The notes: generated by a model not told the origin, from the sequence alone. A DNA stretch of 64,000 nucleotides from Canna indica (GCA_034359265.1 CP136892.1:8914501-8978500); one strand, 5' to 3'; counted from the first letter of the stretch, positions 23,254 to 60,103 are shown. Numbers and translations are program-made.

Positions 23254-23752
23254 TAGGGGTGAAAATAGGCCAGGCGGCCTGTGGCCTGGCCTGGCCTTTT
23301 TTTAAAAAAAACCAGGCCAAGGCTTTGAAATAAACCTATTTTTCTTATCAGGTCAGACCCAGATTCAATTTAAAGTCTATTGAGCTTGGCAGACCGGCTT
23401 GAACCTGTTAAAGTGATGTATATATATATATATAATATTATTATTTTATTACATATTTACATTAAAATTATTTTAATATAATAATTAATATTATTTTAAT
23501 TTAATAAAACACATGCCACAAGACAGGTTAGGCCAAAATTTTATATTAAAATTAAATTTTATAAAAAGTTTTATATTGAAAGCAAACTTCATAAATATGT
23601 CACAGGTCAGGCCAGACCAATGAACATACCAAACTCAAACCAAAATTTAAACCTATAACAGGCCATAGGTCAGACCTAGACCAATTTTCTACCATATAGG
23701 TCTGGCCTGTTAAGGCGAAAGTCTGGCCTAGTCTAGCCTGTTTTCACTCCTA
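23254..23752. mobile_element. hAT (Ac/Ds-like end) MITE, 499 bp, with attgtcat target duplication
   Basis: Inverted ends TAGGGGTGAAAATAGGCC and, from the other side, TAGGAGTGAAAACAGGCT. Perfect 8-bp duplication attgtcat at 23246-23253 and 23753-23760. The interior is AT-rich, with ggcctg/caggcc words near the ends, and non-coding. Confidence 0.92.
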
Positions 23753-23872
23753 ATTGTCATACATTTAACATAGGGATATAATTATTTTCAATTCCGAGAT
23801 ATATTAGGTATAATTTAAAATTTATGACAGATTTGTGAAAAGATCAAAGTTTGGATAGAGAAATGAATTTTT

Positions 23873-25573
23873 CATTTAAAAATTTATATATTTTTATTTC
23901 AGTTTTGAAAAATTCCTCATAAAATTATTTTAATTATACAAAACAAGAAACTCTAGACAGAGTGGAATAATATCAGGACGGTTCTGACTCATGTTTGTGT
24001 CAAACAGAATGGAATAATATCAGGACGGCTCTGACTCTCATTTATTCCATTATGATAACTTAGCACGACTATAGCCGGATCTGAATCCGGATTTTTTTGT
24101 ATACTTTACACCCTACTAAATATGTCTTCACGGCCCATACAAAGGATTTAAGGAGACAACAGGCCAACTTAATTCATGAGATCCGACTCATGGTAGTATA
24201 GTTCGCGGGTCAAACGTCAAGTTCAAACCTTCAAGACCCGACCCGCAAGCGGTGGATCCGCGATGACCGCCCTAATGCTCACCGCAATATAGTGCTATGT
24301 GTATTTGGATTTCGGAGTTCCGTTACGTTCACAATACCGTCTCAGTGTTCAACTCTTTACGCAAAAGAATAAAAAAGGAGGCCGAGTAAACCGTCAAATT
24401 GAGGAAACGATATCCTCGGATCCTCGCTACAATCGCCGATTAGCCTTCGGCCCTCCTCGGCCGGCGAAAACCCTAAGGGTTCGCAGCCGCCCTCCCTCGA
24501 GGCCGTCGAATCCGCCTCCCTGCAGCCGCATCTCCTCGTCCACCTATCCGGGAGATCCCTCGCTCCTGGTGCTGTTTGATTCCTCGCCTCTCTGTTCATT
24601 CTTTATCGGAATCAGATCCCTGGACTTTTGCCCTGGATTCTGGAACCTTTGCTGCTCTCCGAGTTTCTTGCGCTCGAAGGGTGTGGCTTTTCTCCCTTGT
24701 GGAGGAATGCGGCCTGGTTAGCCGCTTTGTTAGGTTTGGAGACCTTGGAAGAGCGTATACGGGGTTGAGTGGATGAACTTAATTTAATGTGAGTTTTGTT
24801 TATGCTTATTCCTTTCCATGTATCCTGTTGATTCTTAGGAGATTGCTGTGCTATTTAATTGTTGTGACATTGTATCAATTTACCTGGTATTTAGTTGCAC
24901 GATGCCTATTGCCTGGATGCAGAGAAATGAGTAAAATGATTGATATTTTAGAATTTAGTAGTCTAGATGTCTTTTGACTCATTTAACTATGTTAGAAGTT
25001 GGTAAGTTTTGGCATTTAATACAATCTTGATCCTTCTTTTATATGCAAAGTTAGAAGGGAAAGATCTAATGGATGACATGTTGCGTAAGATTATTCCGAC
25101 TTAGTTCTGGGAATCTTCCAACCCAGAGTTTGGAATGTTCATAATGACTTCCTACTTAGGGAATACAAAGCCCTACCCTTACCTTGACGAGCAAGCCCTC
25201 TCAAATTAGTCCTACGAGCTACCAAGTTAGATCTGGCGACAAATCTTTCACTTATTGAGAAGCGAAAAACTGTGACTATATCATCCTGATCTGAGTTTGA
25301 GCGACCGTTGCTGGGTCCTGGAGTGCCGCAAGCGCGGTAGCACAGTTGATGAGAAAGGTTGATTGTGAATGGTTCTCTTGTTTCATGGGGATTCGGGATT
25401 CGGAATGGTTCATTGGCTTAAGGGAAGAGGGACTCCATACAGAACCTTGTGCATCATTAATGCAATTTTCTCTTTGTTTTAGGCTTCTTTGTCTTATATT
25501 TTCATCGCCTTTTTGTTGTTTCATTTTTCTATTTTGATTTTATGATTCCTTCCTTGCAGATGGTGTGTTATAG
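23873..25573 (+). promoter_or_regulatory. Promoter, 5' UTR and first intron region of the BRWD-type gene
   Basis: A 31-bp sequence (gtggaataatatcaggacgg and onward) occurs twice, at about 23961 and 24009. From about 24380 to 24730 the base composition turns GC-rich with CT-rich stretches, as expected of a 5' UTR exon; the exact transcription start and donor site cannot be fixed by eye. The next exon begins after ccttccttgcag (acceptor ending 25560), leaving 13 untranslated bases before the ATG at 25574. Short upstream ATGs occur but show no family resemblance. Confidence 0.55.
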
Positions 25574-50253
<24,680 letters not shown>

Positions 50254-51372
50254 GATGGGGACAGTTATCCAAGAGTCTCCTTTTGATGTAGGTTAATCCT
50301 GCTGCCTCACTGTAGATATCTCTATTCTAACATGTGGTTTCACTTGCTGGCAGTCTTTTTTACCCACAGATCCAATTTTTTCCTGTGGGGAAATTGGAAT
50401 TTCCTTGGGTGATTGTTTGGAGGTCGTTGATACAGAAGACTGTTCAAAGACATAAAGATAGTAGATAGAGTTAGAGAGATAGAGAGATTAGCAAAATAGC
50501 AATCTGGCCGAGGGAAATGACCTGCCAGAATTCATTTATGGCTACACCCCTTACCATCCTCAATAAAGAAAGAGAGAGAGAGAGAGAAAAAAAAGCTTAT
50601 CTATCTGTTTCCTAGTATTATTATGTTTTTTTCCTTCAACTCCTCAGCTATTCCATGCTACTAACTTATGTGGCATAGTTTGCAGTAGATATGTATATGG
50701 ATAATGTGAGGTTGAGACATGGCTCGTTGACATTTATTTGCCTGTATAAAAACCACCCACCCTCCTATGAATCTGTGGCACCAAAGGAATCTTCTTCAAC
50801 ATGCCCGCAGAGGTGAGAGTGAATTTTGCACCAACTTTTCTTTTTCGTTGGAGTTTTGTATGCCCATTTACTTGATAGACTAAGCAACTGCAGGTAGGGA
50901 TGCCCACTGATTTGTCAAAAACTAAAGAAATAAAACAAATTAAACTGTACTTTTTGGTTAGGTTTCTGTTTACAAGTTTGGTTCAATTTGGAGAAATTCC
51001 AAATCGAAGTTTTGGTTCCAATTCATTTGTCTGAATTTGAAAATCTATTTAAGCTTAAATTCTATTTTTAGTATTATATATTTACTATTTGGTTATAGTG
51101 GTCATTATTTCTTCTTTTCTACCCAGTTCTTCTAAACTATCTGACCAGCTGATCAAAGATCAGGTCGATTTGCACGGTAATTTAATAGCTGAATAAGAGG
51201 GATATAGTTGCCAAAGGGCAATGGTAAAAATGAATTCTATATTCAATGCTTTGGAATTTTTGTTTTTCAGTTATTTTTGGATTGTTAATGATTTTTTTTT
51301 TGAATTTTTAATGCATGTTTGTATATATATTTTAATCAAAATTGGATAGGGTTTGAGGTATTTTGAAAACAG
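50254..51372 (+). other. 3' UTR of the BRWD-type gene and non-coding spacer
   Basis: After the TAG at 50251-50253, a poly(A) signal candidate AATAAA lies at 50562-50567, beside a short GA-repeat (50568-50589). Beyond about 50650 I see only AT-rich non-coding sequence up to the MITE. Confidence 0.6.
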
Positions 51373-51375
51373 TAA

Positions 51376-52023
51376 GGGCTTATTTGGTCAGCGAAATCAA
51401 GTTTGTTTTTATGATTTTGATTTCACTAAAATCAAAATTGCTTATGAAAATGCGTTTGGTTCAACGTTTTTATGAAATTAAATCGAAAGAAAACGAAATT
51501 AGTTTTTTTAATAAAAATAAAAACATCATAATATTGTTTTATGTGGTTTCGTCGATTTCGTTATCAATATGCAGTGATAATTTTATAATTATAAATATTT
51601 TTTTATAAAATTAATTAATTTAAAAATAAATTAAATTATATCTAATTTTTAAAAATAAAAAATAATCATTTCAAATTATTATCTTAAATTTATAAATTAA
51701 TTAAATTAATTTATATTTAATTGACTCAAATTTAAATTTTAAATAATTTAATTTTTTTAAAGTTGATTAATTTATAATTTAATCAAAATTAATTTTAAAC
51801 TATTGAACTTATTTTTTTTGAAAATTTATAATAATTATTAAAGAAAAATTAATATTAATTTTTATAATCAAATAAATATTTATCGATTTCAATGGATTAA
51901 AATTGATGTTGTTTTTTCTTAGCCAAACGCGTTTTCAGAGGATTAAAAATTAGAAATCAAAATTAAGTATTCAGTTTCATTAAAATCAAATCAAAAAATA
52001 ATTTTCGCTAACTAAATAACACC
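51376..52023. mobile_element. Tourist/Harbinger-like MITE, 648 bp, with TAA duplication
   Basis: Inverted ends GGGCTTATTTGGTCAGCG and, from the other side, GGTGTTATTTAGTTAGCG. taa flanks both sides (51373-51375 and 52024-52026). Same family as 13525-14429. Confidence 0.82.
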
Positions 52024-52318
52024 TAACTGATCATAGTAAAATCTCAGAAATCAGCTAGTGGATCAAATTTTGCTATATGTACGAAGAATTACAATTAAAC
52101 AGTATTTAACTATTCTGTACCATAGTATTACATTGAAGACAATGTGGCTCTTTTGGAGATCTATGTACAATTGTACACACGGAGGGGAATAAAAATAAAA
52201 GAACAAGAATTATACTTTCTGCTAAGTATATGTATTGACTCCGTATAGATCTCTCTTCAAACGGAAATTGAAGTTTTATATCACCAGTGTATTTGGATTG
52301 TGTGGTGTTGGAGTTCTG

Positions 52319-54533
52319 TCACTCCATGATTCGATGAATTGACTCGCCGCTGTTCAAAAGGAAGACCAATCTCAATAACTAGACAGATGCAGCGAAAAAA
52401 AGAAGGGATGTATTGATAATTATGACCAAAGTTAAAATTTCCAGCCAAATTTGAATTATGCTGTTGTATAAACAATGGCTTACAGTGAGGCTACGGAACT
52501 GTTGTAGCTGATACTGCATTTGTGCCCGTTGAATCATTGATATGAGCCTCATCACCAAAAAGAATGGAAATATAATTCCACAAGCTCTCAGCAGCAACAC
52601 CTGCACATTAATTACATGTAAGCAATGTTGACTGCAGCTAAACTTAAATATGCAGTAAAACTAAATACTCACTGTGATGATGATACCAAATGTGTACTCG
52701 TCATCTGCTTGACCCACTTCAACCATCGTTACAGCAAAGAAATGTCTGATGAGCAACATAATTGTGAACTGCAAGAGATAACCAAATATATTTACACAGA
52801 GAATTTATTTATTTTTATTTAATTTCAAAAGATACATAAGGGAAATTAATTAAATTCTAACACGTAGGTGTGATTAAAACAAGAACTCTTATTTATGGTT
52901 AAAGTTTCTCACCATGGCAGCCACAGATCTACAAAAAGAGGCACTTCTTTGTTGTGCAGCGGAACATTCTGCAAAATTAAACTCAACTGCAACATCACTT
53001 GCATTGACGAATTCTGGGCTTTCAGGAATCTCCAAACTTTCTCTGTCATAGTTAAATAGTTTTATTAGCATTACATTTTCAGTCTTGTATAGCATTAACA
53101 GATTTGGTGAAATTAAATTAATGATAACTAACATGTCTTGGTCCCACTTTATTCATGAATTGATTAAGAAAGATGAACAACCATACAATTGGAAATCATC
53201 ACCAAGACTAAAGGTGTTCTTTGGTGTGATTCAAATTTTGGTATATTATATTTTTCATTATTTGACTTGAAAAAGATCAAGTTTCAGTCATGTTTTGGTT
53301 GAATAAATTTTATACAAAATAATTAAACTTTGTCATTTTTATCGTTAAATTTGAAAATACAATTTTCACGAACTCATCATCCTAAAATTTATCATGAATT
53401 CTCGTTATAATTGCAAGGTTGCTCCATTGTGGTCGAATAAATCAAAAATTCAAGTCACAGCTACTTTTTTTAAGGTTAAAGCTTCATAATTGATCCTTCC
53501 CTAACCCTGCACTAGGATGATCCACACAAGTATTTTCCTTTTTTGAAGACCCTTAGCTATCATTGAAATTGAGTGCTGGGTGCTTCTCTAATGATCATTT
53601 CCCCTTAATGGAAGAATTATAGTTCAAGTGGTATTTTTGCAACTTGATTGGGCTCCACATAGAAAAGGTCATAAACCCACAAACTAATGTATTGTGGATA
53701 ATGGATGAAATTAACAACTGAAGCAAGAAAATAAATGTTACCTATTGCTCACAATGACATCCACCATTGACTTCGTTTGAGGAACAGTATAAGTATAGCC
53801 TGGTTCAAATACCTAGGAGAAAATATGAACAGGAAACTTTGATTAAAAGATAACAATTCGAGAATTATTTACTTGAAACTTAATCTTGAAGATAATAATA
53901 TTGGAAAGAATATGCATTTAAAGTTTCTTGGAGTAGTGGTTGTGCATTCAAAGTTGTTGAGTCCAAAAACTTCAAACTTCAGCAATCACAATCAAAATAG
54001 TAATAAGCATTCAATTATGCTTCCTTCAACAATTTCTTGCAACAGAAAAATGAAATAAAAGCTCCAACTTTTTAAGCAAAAAGGGAACCTAGAAGTTCAA
54101 TTGTCATTGTCAATCTTCAAGCAGGCAACAACAGATGATTAATTGAAGAACAGAATTCCAGTTGCAATCAGATGCGAGAACAAATCAAATTCGAGTTTTT
54201 CGTCAATGACTTTGTCTAACCTGAAGGCAGATTTCGCAGACATTGCTTCCCTTCTCATCACACCACCTCTGAATGCATTCTCTGTGAGCAAACTGGAACA
54301 GGGGAACGCCAATTCAGCAGACAAACCAAATCAAAAACATTCCTTTATCCAAAATTCTGAAAGGAAAATCGAACAAAAAGAGAAAACAATCACAAAGTTG
54401 TTACCTTGACCGTTCCAGAGCACGCGCAAGGGGACTCCATTCTCGTGGAGCTCTCTTCCTCCTCCTCATGGCAGATTCTACAGAGACACTTAGAAGAAGG
54501 AGCTAATTCTTCGTCCATAAGCATTTCTTGCAT
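52319..54533 (-). CDS. RING-CH (RINGv) membrane E3 ubiquitin ligase, DUF3675-like (7 exons, 224 aa)
   Basis: Exons in transcript order: 54533-54405, 54292-54221, 53812-53742, 53042-52913, 52768-52673, 52600-52484, 52378-52319; GT-AG borders, 675 nt including the stop. The start [15 protein letters not shown] is the first ATG; two more follow within six codons. Residues 18-65 form a C4HC3 RING-CH: C18-x2-C21, C36-x-C38, H46-x2-C49, C62-x2-C65, with the typical W53. This domain recruits E2 enzymes. Next [11 protein letters not shown] (the FEPGYT motif of plant RINGv proteins), an acidic stretch (about 95-120), then two hydrophobic segments ([39 protein letters not shown]) and a [10 protein letters not shown] tail, as in DUF3675 proteins. 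A membrane-bound ligase is inferred. The last exon is the least certain: an alternative splice would alter the final 20 residues. It converges with the BRWD-type gene. Confidence 0.85.
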
Positions 54534-55901
54534 CTCTCTCTCTGTCTCTCTGTCTCTCTGTCTCTCTCTGATATATAGAAGGAAGGAAGAAACAAGGAGA
54601 TGGCAGACGAGTACATAATAAAGCCGAGTTGGAACAACTCAGGGAGACACGGTTTCTCCTCTGTAGATGAATGGCATGTATCTGATAAATTAGTCTACGG
54701 GGCGGCGAATTGACCTGGAATTTTTTTGACTTTTGACAGCAAAAATACATCGAGCCGCCCTCCATGAGATTCTTCGCCTCAATTACAAAATTAAAATAAA
54801 ATTAAATAAATAATTTTGGTGCTTCTTTGGAGACAGGCGTGCATGGGAAAAATGTCAATTTTGGTAACCCCAGTCTCAAGGGTGCATCTGCAGCCTTTGT
54901 TTTTGGATAGCTTTTAATCTAAACCGTCCATTCCTCTTTACAAAATTAATTTGATGTTAGAATAATGAGTAGCGATGCAGATGCCCCGGTGTTAGTCTCT
55001 GATTGCCATGAAATCTTCATCACTAAGTTAGGTGATTTAGTACTTTTAGCTGAAATTAAATATCCAATTTACTCCCTAGTTAAACCTCATATTTTAATTG
55101 GGTTCCTAAACATTTTCTTCCAATTGTGTCCTCTAATTGTTATTTGTTTCTAATATGCCCTTATAATCAAATGAGCTCTGACAAAAAATGATCGATTTTA
55201 TCAACTTCATTTATCTCATTGCAGATAAAAGCCAGCTAAGGAAATAACATTGGTTAAATATAATTTTATTTCATACTTATTTTAGCAGTTCTAGTTTAAA
55301 ATAAATATTTCTTTATTAATATAATTAATAGATATGTTGATATTACAACCAACCATAAAAATTTGACGTCATCTGTATTTAACATATCGGCACCTATGTA
55401 CGGTAGCCAATATGTGCAAATTAGTGCCAGTAAAATAGTTAGAACAAGTATCGAAATGTTAGTTCGAAGAAATTTAGATACATGCGCCAATTTTTTTAAC
55501 ATTATATACGTCGGCCTAAGATTTTCAACCTTGGTCTCAATCTTGATTTTGATGATAATAAACTCGGAATTAATGTTTAAATGAGAAATAATTTTATGTT
55601 CCAAGTTAAGCTGCACGCAATGTTCGCAATTGGAAAATTCGACGATAAATCGGAGAAAGACTCAAAGTACATTGATGGATGCTCGAAAGATGAAGACAAA
55701 TTAATTAAGTCTAGGTTTAGTGTCTCTAGATTTATTGTATTATCTTTAAGATGCTTAATGATGGAGTTGTAAACCCAAATCGGAACTCGAAATCCAACAA
55801 ACTCAAAATCAACCATGAACTTGAGTTTTGGCAAATCCTCGCGGTCGACCGACATTCAATTGGTGACCCTAATTAACAGTCTTTTTTTTTTAATCGTTGC
55901 A
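54534..55901. other. Upstream region of the RING-CH gene and unassigned AT-rich sequence
   Basis: A CT/GT-CT rich tract (54534-54575, GA-rich on the gene strand) directly upstream of the ATG is a likely 5' UTR element. From 54760 to 55900 there is AT-rich sequence with short frames on both strands (for example 55577-55855 minus, MSVDREDLPKLKFMVDFEF) that I do not recognise; they may be transposon debris. Confidence 0.45.
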
Positions 55902-56608
55902 TGTCGTTGAACCCAAGCATTATACCCTTGTTTCTCTATATATATGGGATCCTTGTTTTCCTTCAATGGTTATGAACCTTATTGAGCCATTTTTTATCAT
56001 TGTTTGAGATTCCAAGAGCCATTCTTTGAGATTAGTCCTAGTTTATGTTTCCCTCCTTGGTTGAGCTTCAACCTTGAATTGATTCATTATCAAAATACAT
56101 CAAGAGGAGCTAGGAGCTTGTATTTTGGAGACAAGTATTTTTTTATTATTCAATATAATTGTATTTGTAGTTTATTTTTGTACACTTTGAAGTGTGGTTA
56201 AAGACCTATATAGGTGCTTAGGTCTTGGTTGAGTGAGTTTGCCTTCGTAGAGGCATAAATCCACTTGTGTATCTAGGTTTTAGGGATGCCTTGGAGCTTG
56301 AGGTGAGAATGTGCCTTTAGAGAAAATGTTGTACGCTTTCGGTTTAAATCCTCTTGGAGGAACTTTAATATCTAGTGGATTTATGAAAATCCTAAGCAGA
56401 ATACTTAGATAGTGAATATAGGCTTGGTTAGAAGCCAAATCACTAGCATTGCATAATTGTATTTGTGCTTAATTGTTTCATACTTGCTCCTACTTGCTTA
56501 AGTTTACTTATCTTTTGCCTAATATTTCAAGAACCGAATAAAATTTAAATTTAGGCTAAAATATCAATGACATACTATTCACCCCCTAGGGTGTCATTTC
56601 CTCTCACA
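55902..56608 (+). mobile_element. Probable Ty1/copia LTR remnant
   Basis: Words typical of one class of plant copia LTRs occur in order: gaggcataaatccacttgtg, tatctaggttttaggg, ggcttggttagaagcc, and the end tactattcaccccctagggt then cctctcaca (56601-56608). The start near tgtcgttgaaccc (about 55902) is uncertain. No primer site is preserved and no gag-pol follows, so it is a solo or truncated LTR. Confidence 0.5.
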
Positions 56609-56897
56609 ATATCGGCACCCGTACAAGAGACTAAATAATTTGAATTCGACTTAGAATTTGTCGAATTCAAATTCAAATAGTAATTCATAGTGGATCTGGA
56701 TTCATTGAAGTTCAACTTGAATTTGAATTCAAAACTATGACACGAGTGCAAGTATTCTTCCTTTTTTAATAATCATAGTAATTATTTTATATTAATTACA
56801 TTATATAATGAATTATTATATACTAAATATTTATATATTATATAATTATATTATATAATGACTTATTAATTAATTATTAATGAATCATTAACTATTA

Positions 56898-56972
<75 letters not shown>

Positions 56973-57009
56973 CATCTATTATAATTAGTGATTTCTATCA
57001 TTTTGATGT
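56609..57009. other. AT-rich spacer with (TA)n tract
   Basis: Contains short palindromic aattcaaattcaaat words and the (TA)n run at 56900-56968; no gene. Confidence 0.55.
56900..56968. repeat. (TA)n microsatellite
   Basis: About 34 TA units, the longest simple repeat in the window. Confidence 0.95.
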
Positions 57010-58095
57010 TATTCATGTTATTTTTCATATTGAAAATCAAGAACCTTTCGTGTTTTCAACTTTATGTGCTAGTACTAGTCCTGTGGTAAGGGGTTTGGAT
57101 TTATCTATTTTTTCTTGGTTGATAGCAAGTGATTTTAATGGTATCATCAACAAGGAGGATAAACATGGTGGTAAAAAAAATGTTAATAGGAATATTAGGT
57201 TTTTTCAAGATTTTGTGATTAATTCTGATATTATTCATCTTGGTTTCGCATGTTAACTTTTTACTTGGTGTAATAATCGAGTTGATTTTTCTCGTATTCT
57301 CATTAGATTGGATAGATTCTTTGATAATCCTCCATGACTACAATTTTTTGAAAATGTCAAGATTTTTCACTTAACTAGACAAGTATGCAATCACTGTCCT
57401 ATTTTACTTAATGTCCCTACATATCCTGAAAAAAGAAATAAATTATTTAAGTTTCAGAATTTCTGGACCGATTACAATGAGTCCTATAAAATAATTCTCA
57501 ATACACGGAACTCTAGTTGATTTTGAATCTAATTAATCTTTCTCCATGTTTAGCATGAAACTTAGCTCTATTAGATCTAGGCTTTCCCACTTGAATAAAA
57601 AGATCTAGGTAAAATTGAGGACTTATTAGCTAACAGAGTTAACACAATCCAGTCCTTAAAATACCTTGATTCAATCCAAACTTTATCCGAGACTCAGCAA
57701 TCATATTTAAAAGCTTTATATGATAAAACTAATGTCCTTCAAAAACAAATTAACATGAAGTGGTGGGTAAAATCTAAACTCAAATGGACAAAAGAAGGAG
57801 ATGCCAATACATCCTTCTTCCATAGAGTTGTTACATCCCATCGTAGAGAAATGGAATCAATGTTCTCCATGTTACTCAGGATAGAATCGTGATAAAAAAT
57901 GATGACATTATGCAAGAATTTATTCTAGTTTATATAAATTTGTGGTCCAGCAACATTACAACTAATGATAATCTCCATTGGCATGAGTTTCCTACTCTTC
58001 ATAGTTCATTTCACGATTCACTTGTTGCCCCATTTACTAAAGATAAAATCTAAACTGTCATCTCCTCTATGGAAAATGAAGAGTCTGAGTTATTA
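57010..58095 (+). pseudogene. L1-type LINE ORF2 fragment (endonuclease end to start of RT)
   Basis: Plus-strand reading with stops: LIASDFNGIINKEDKHGG (about 57125-57175; GDFN of the family changed to SDFN), RNIRFFQDFVINSDIIHLGF, TWCNNR, LIRLDRFFDNP, then NHCPILL (about 57390; usual SDHCP with Asp lost), LFKFQNFW, MKWWVKSKLKWTKEGDANTS with FFHRV next (about 57760-57830), and later FILVYINLWSS. Both ends are missing. It is independent of the minus-strand LINE at 1-9760 and much shorter. Confidence 0.75.
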
Positions 58096-58305
58096 TGAGT
58101 ATATTGTCGAATTCTATACAAAAATATTAGAGTATCATAGTTGATGATTTTTTTAGTATTGTGATATGTTATATTCCCAATCATCACTACCAACTGATTT
58201 GAATAAAACATTTCGAGGGTCGAACGTCAATGATATGAATGCAACATCATGCACCAATAACCCCATAAAAGAGGAGTATAAATCATCCATTTATATGAAA
58301 TCTAT

Positions 58306-58450
58306 TTTTTTTTTGTGCCAAAGTTAGCAAGTTTATTACAAGAATGAAAATCAATTGTAAAATTAAATACATGACTTACTTAGGGATTGAACCTCAAATC
58401 TTTAGAAAACATCCATGATGTTACCACCAATTGTGCTACTCAGAGTTGGC
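58306..58450 (-). mobile_element. tRNA-derived SINE with target duplication
   Basis: On the minus strand an A-box-like tagcacaattggtggt (58438-58423) is followed about 30 bp later by a perfect-looking B box GGTTCAATCCC (58393-58383), the pol III promoter of tRNA-derived SINEs. The 3' end is an A-rich tail (T run 58305-58314 on the plus strand). The direct repeat atgaaatctat flanks it at 58295-58305 and 58451-58461. About 145 bp. Confidence 0.82.
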
Positions 58451-58461
58451 ATGAAATCTAT

Positions 58462-59511
58462 ATCTATTTATAATTAGTCAATCATATTTTTTGACGGTAG
58501 ATAATGGATCCCTAGGCCCTAGCCAATCAAATTCTTAAACATGATCCAAAAATTAACTTATTCATGATTTAAATAAAGATATTATATTAATAAATATCCG
58601 TAGAGTCTACATACAATATTTAAAACAAATAAATCAACAGTTTTAAAAATATAATTACGGCAAAGAAAATTAGGAACCCGCTTAAAATTTACCTAATTAT
58701 AAGGTTCAAATATGAAATTTACTTTTAATTTCTTATAAACTGACAAATTAGTCTGAAGTTCATATTTCCATTTTATTTTGGGCTTTTTCTTAAATACCTT
58801 GAAGTGAAAAATAATTGGACCCAATTTTAGTTTTTAATTTTAATTAATTCATATATCTGCATTGTATTTTATTTTAAGATTAGCACTGTATTGTTACAAT
58901 TCAGATTATCATCAAACTTTAAATTAAATCAAATTGAGTTTAAAAATGGTTTTGAATTGGAAAAAGAAATCCTCAATTTGATTTAATTATCAAAAATTGG
59001 AAAAAGAAATTAGGATCAATATTCATTTGAACACCCACTCATAAATCATCCTTTAAAAAATTGAATGGAATTGTAGGTCATGTGATTCTTTTTTGCAAAT
59101 CATTATTTTAGGTTTCATACATAGGAATATGCTACAAACAAGAATCAAACCTTTGATAAAGCTAGACACTGTATAATAATGTACAACCCAAGCTAATAGT
59201 CCTTGACAAAATGGATTTGATTAGGTGTGCATATGGTTGTTAGTGGCTACACTATCTATTAATCCAATAGTCCTTGACAAAATGAATTTGATTAGGTGTG
59301 CATATGGTTGTTAGTGGCTACACTATCTATTAATCCAATTAGGAATGAATTTGATTTTAAAAACACTAATTATTGGTAGTTAAATCATTCAAACTTTGAT
59401 TACTTGATTAGTGACTATTCTTTTAAAAAAAATACTAAATATTCTTTGTACAAGACAACTCATTGTTGGTTGTCCTCAATGAGTCAACAAAAACTATCAG
59501 AACTGAAGTGC
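58462..59511. other. Non-coding AT-rich spacer with a 71-bp tandem duplication
   Basis: No gene seen. The duplication is listed separately at 59195-59336. Confidence 0.55.
59195..59336. repeat. Recent 71-bp tandem duplication
   Basis: 59195-59265 and 59266-59336 are the same sequence (starting aatagtccttgacaaaatgg) with a single G/A difference. Confidence 0.93.
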
Positions 59512-60103
59512 CAGGTGCGGCTCAAGAGATATTATGGCCTAAGATAAAATCTTAATTTGAGATTTTTTGAATCTAATGGACGGATTGCTCCTGGACCGTT
59601 GGTCTTAATTGAAGTTGACATGAGCGTTGTCACTTAATTAAACATTTGTATATATATATTAGGGATGTGCATGGGTATCGAGTTGACCCGGAATCGATTG
59701 GAACCTACCCGATCGGAGTAGGTTGCGGGTAGACCCGAATTAAATTCGGATAGGGTCCGGGACAAAACTTAAGGAACATGTTAAAATCGATTTTGGTTCT
59801 AGCTAGGTCCAACACGTACATCAAGTATTCGGAACCGGAACCGAAATGAATTAAGTAATGAGGTATTACGAAAAAATGAGTAAAAAATTAGATTGATCGA
59901 TAAAAATATAGAAAAGTGAGAAATTGATAAAATAATAGTGAACTAATTAATAAAAATGAGATGAATATGATTATAAAAAATTAAATGATTTATTTGAGAT
60001 AAAATAAATATAATATTTAATCATCGATCTAAATATATGGAGATCTACAATTTTGAGGAGCCTAAGGCAATTGCCTTTTTGGCCAAAGGGTAAAGCAAGC
60101 CCT
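59512..60103. mobile_element. hAT-type MITE related to 6820-7088
   Basis: It begins caggtgcggctcaagagata with atggcctaag following, and ends gagcctaaggcaattgcc through gcaagccct, the same end words as the small MITE in hAT copy 1. agaactg occurs just outside both ends, but not at identical spacing, so the duplication is uncertain. About 300 bp longer than its relative; a block starting gggatgtgcatgggtatcga (about 59663) may be a further insertion. Confidence 0.55.

Larger units (their letters stand above)
15056..23872. mobile_element. Large inverted-arm element hosting a nest of later insertions
   Basis: The left arm runs from about 15056 to 15224 and resumes at 16066-16141. The right arm runs inward from about 23872 to 23093. 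They match in opposite orientation over several blocks: ccaaactttggtcc near the outer ends; ttgggattgacaataatta; ccgttaggtgctgatgtggc; gagtcagcaaataaaaat; ttgcaaaaagagcaatattg; and catctacttcatttgggtgc. The left arm is split by a foldback (15225-16065) and the right arm by a MITE (23254-23752); the centre holds hAT copy 2. Long arms with gacgtggca words suggest a MULE-like or foldback element, but I see no transposase of its own. Confidence 0.65.

Noticed and set aside
24299..24721. 140-codon open frame upstream of the BRWD-type gene
   Set aside because: Arginine/proline-rich reading of a GC-rich 5' UTR exon, no family resemblance, and overlapped by an equally open minus-strand frame. Treated as untranslated leader.
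55577..55855. 92-codon minus-strand frame MSVDREDLPKLKFMV
   Set aside because: No family recognised, no splice partners, overlapping open frames on the other strand, and close to LTR debris.
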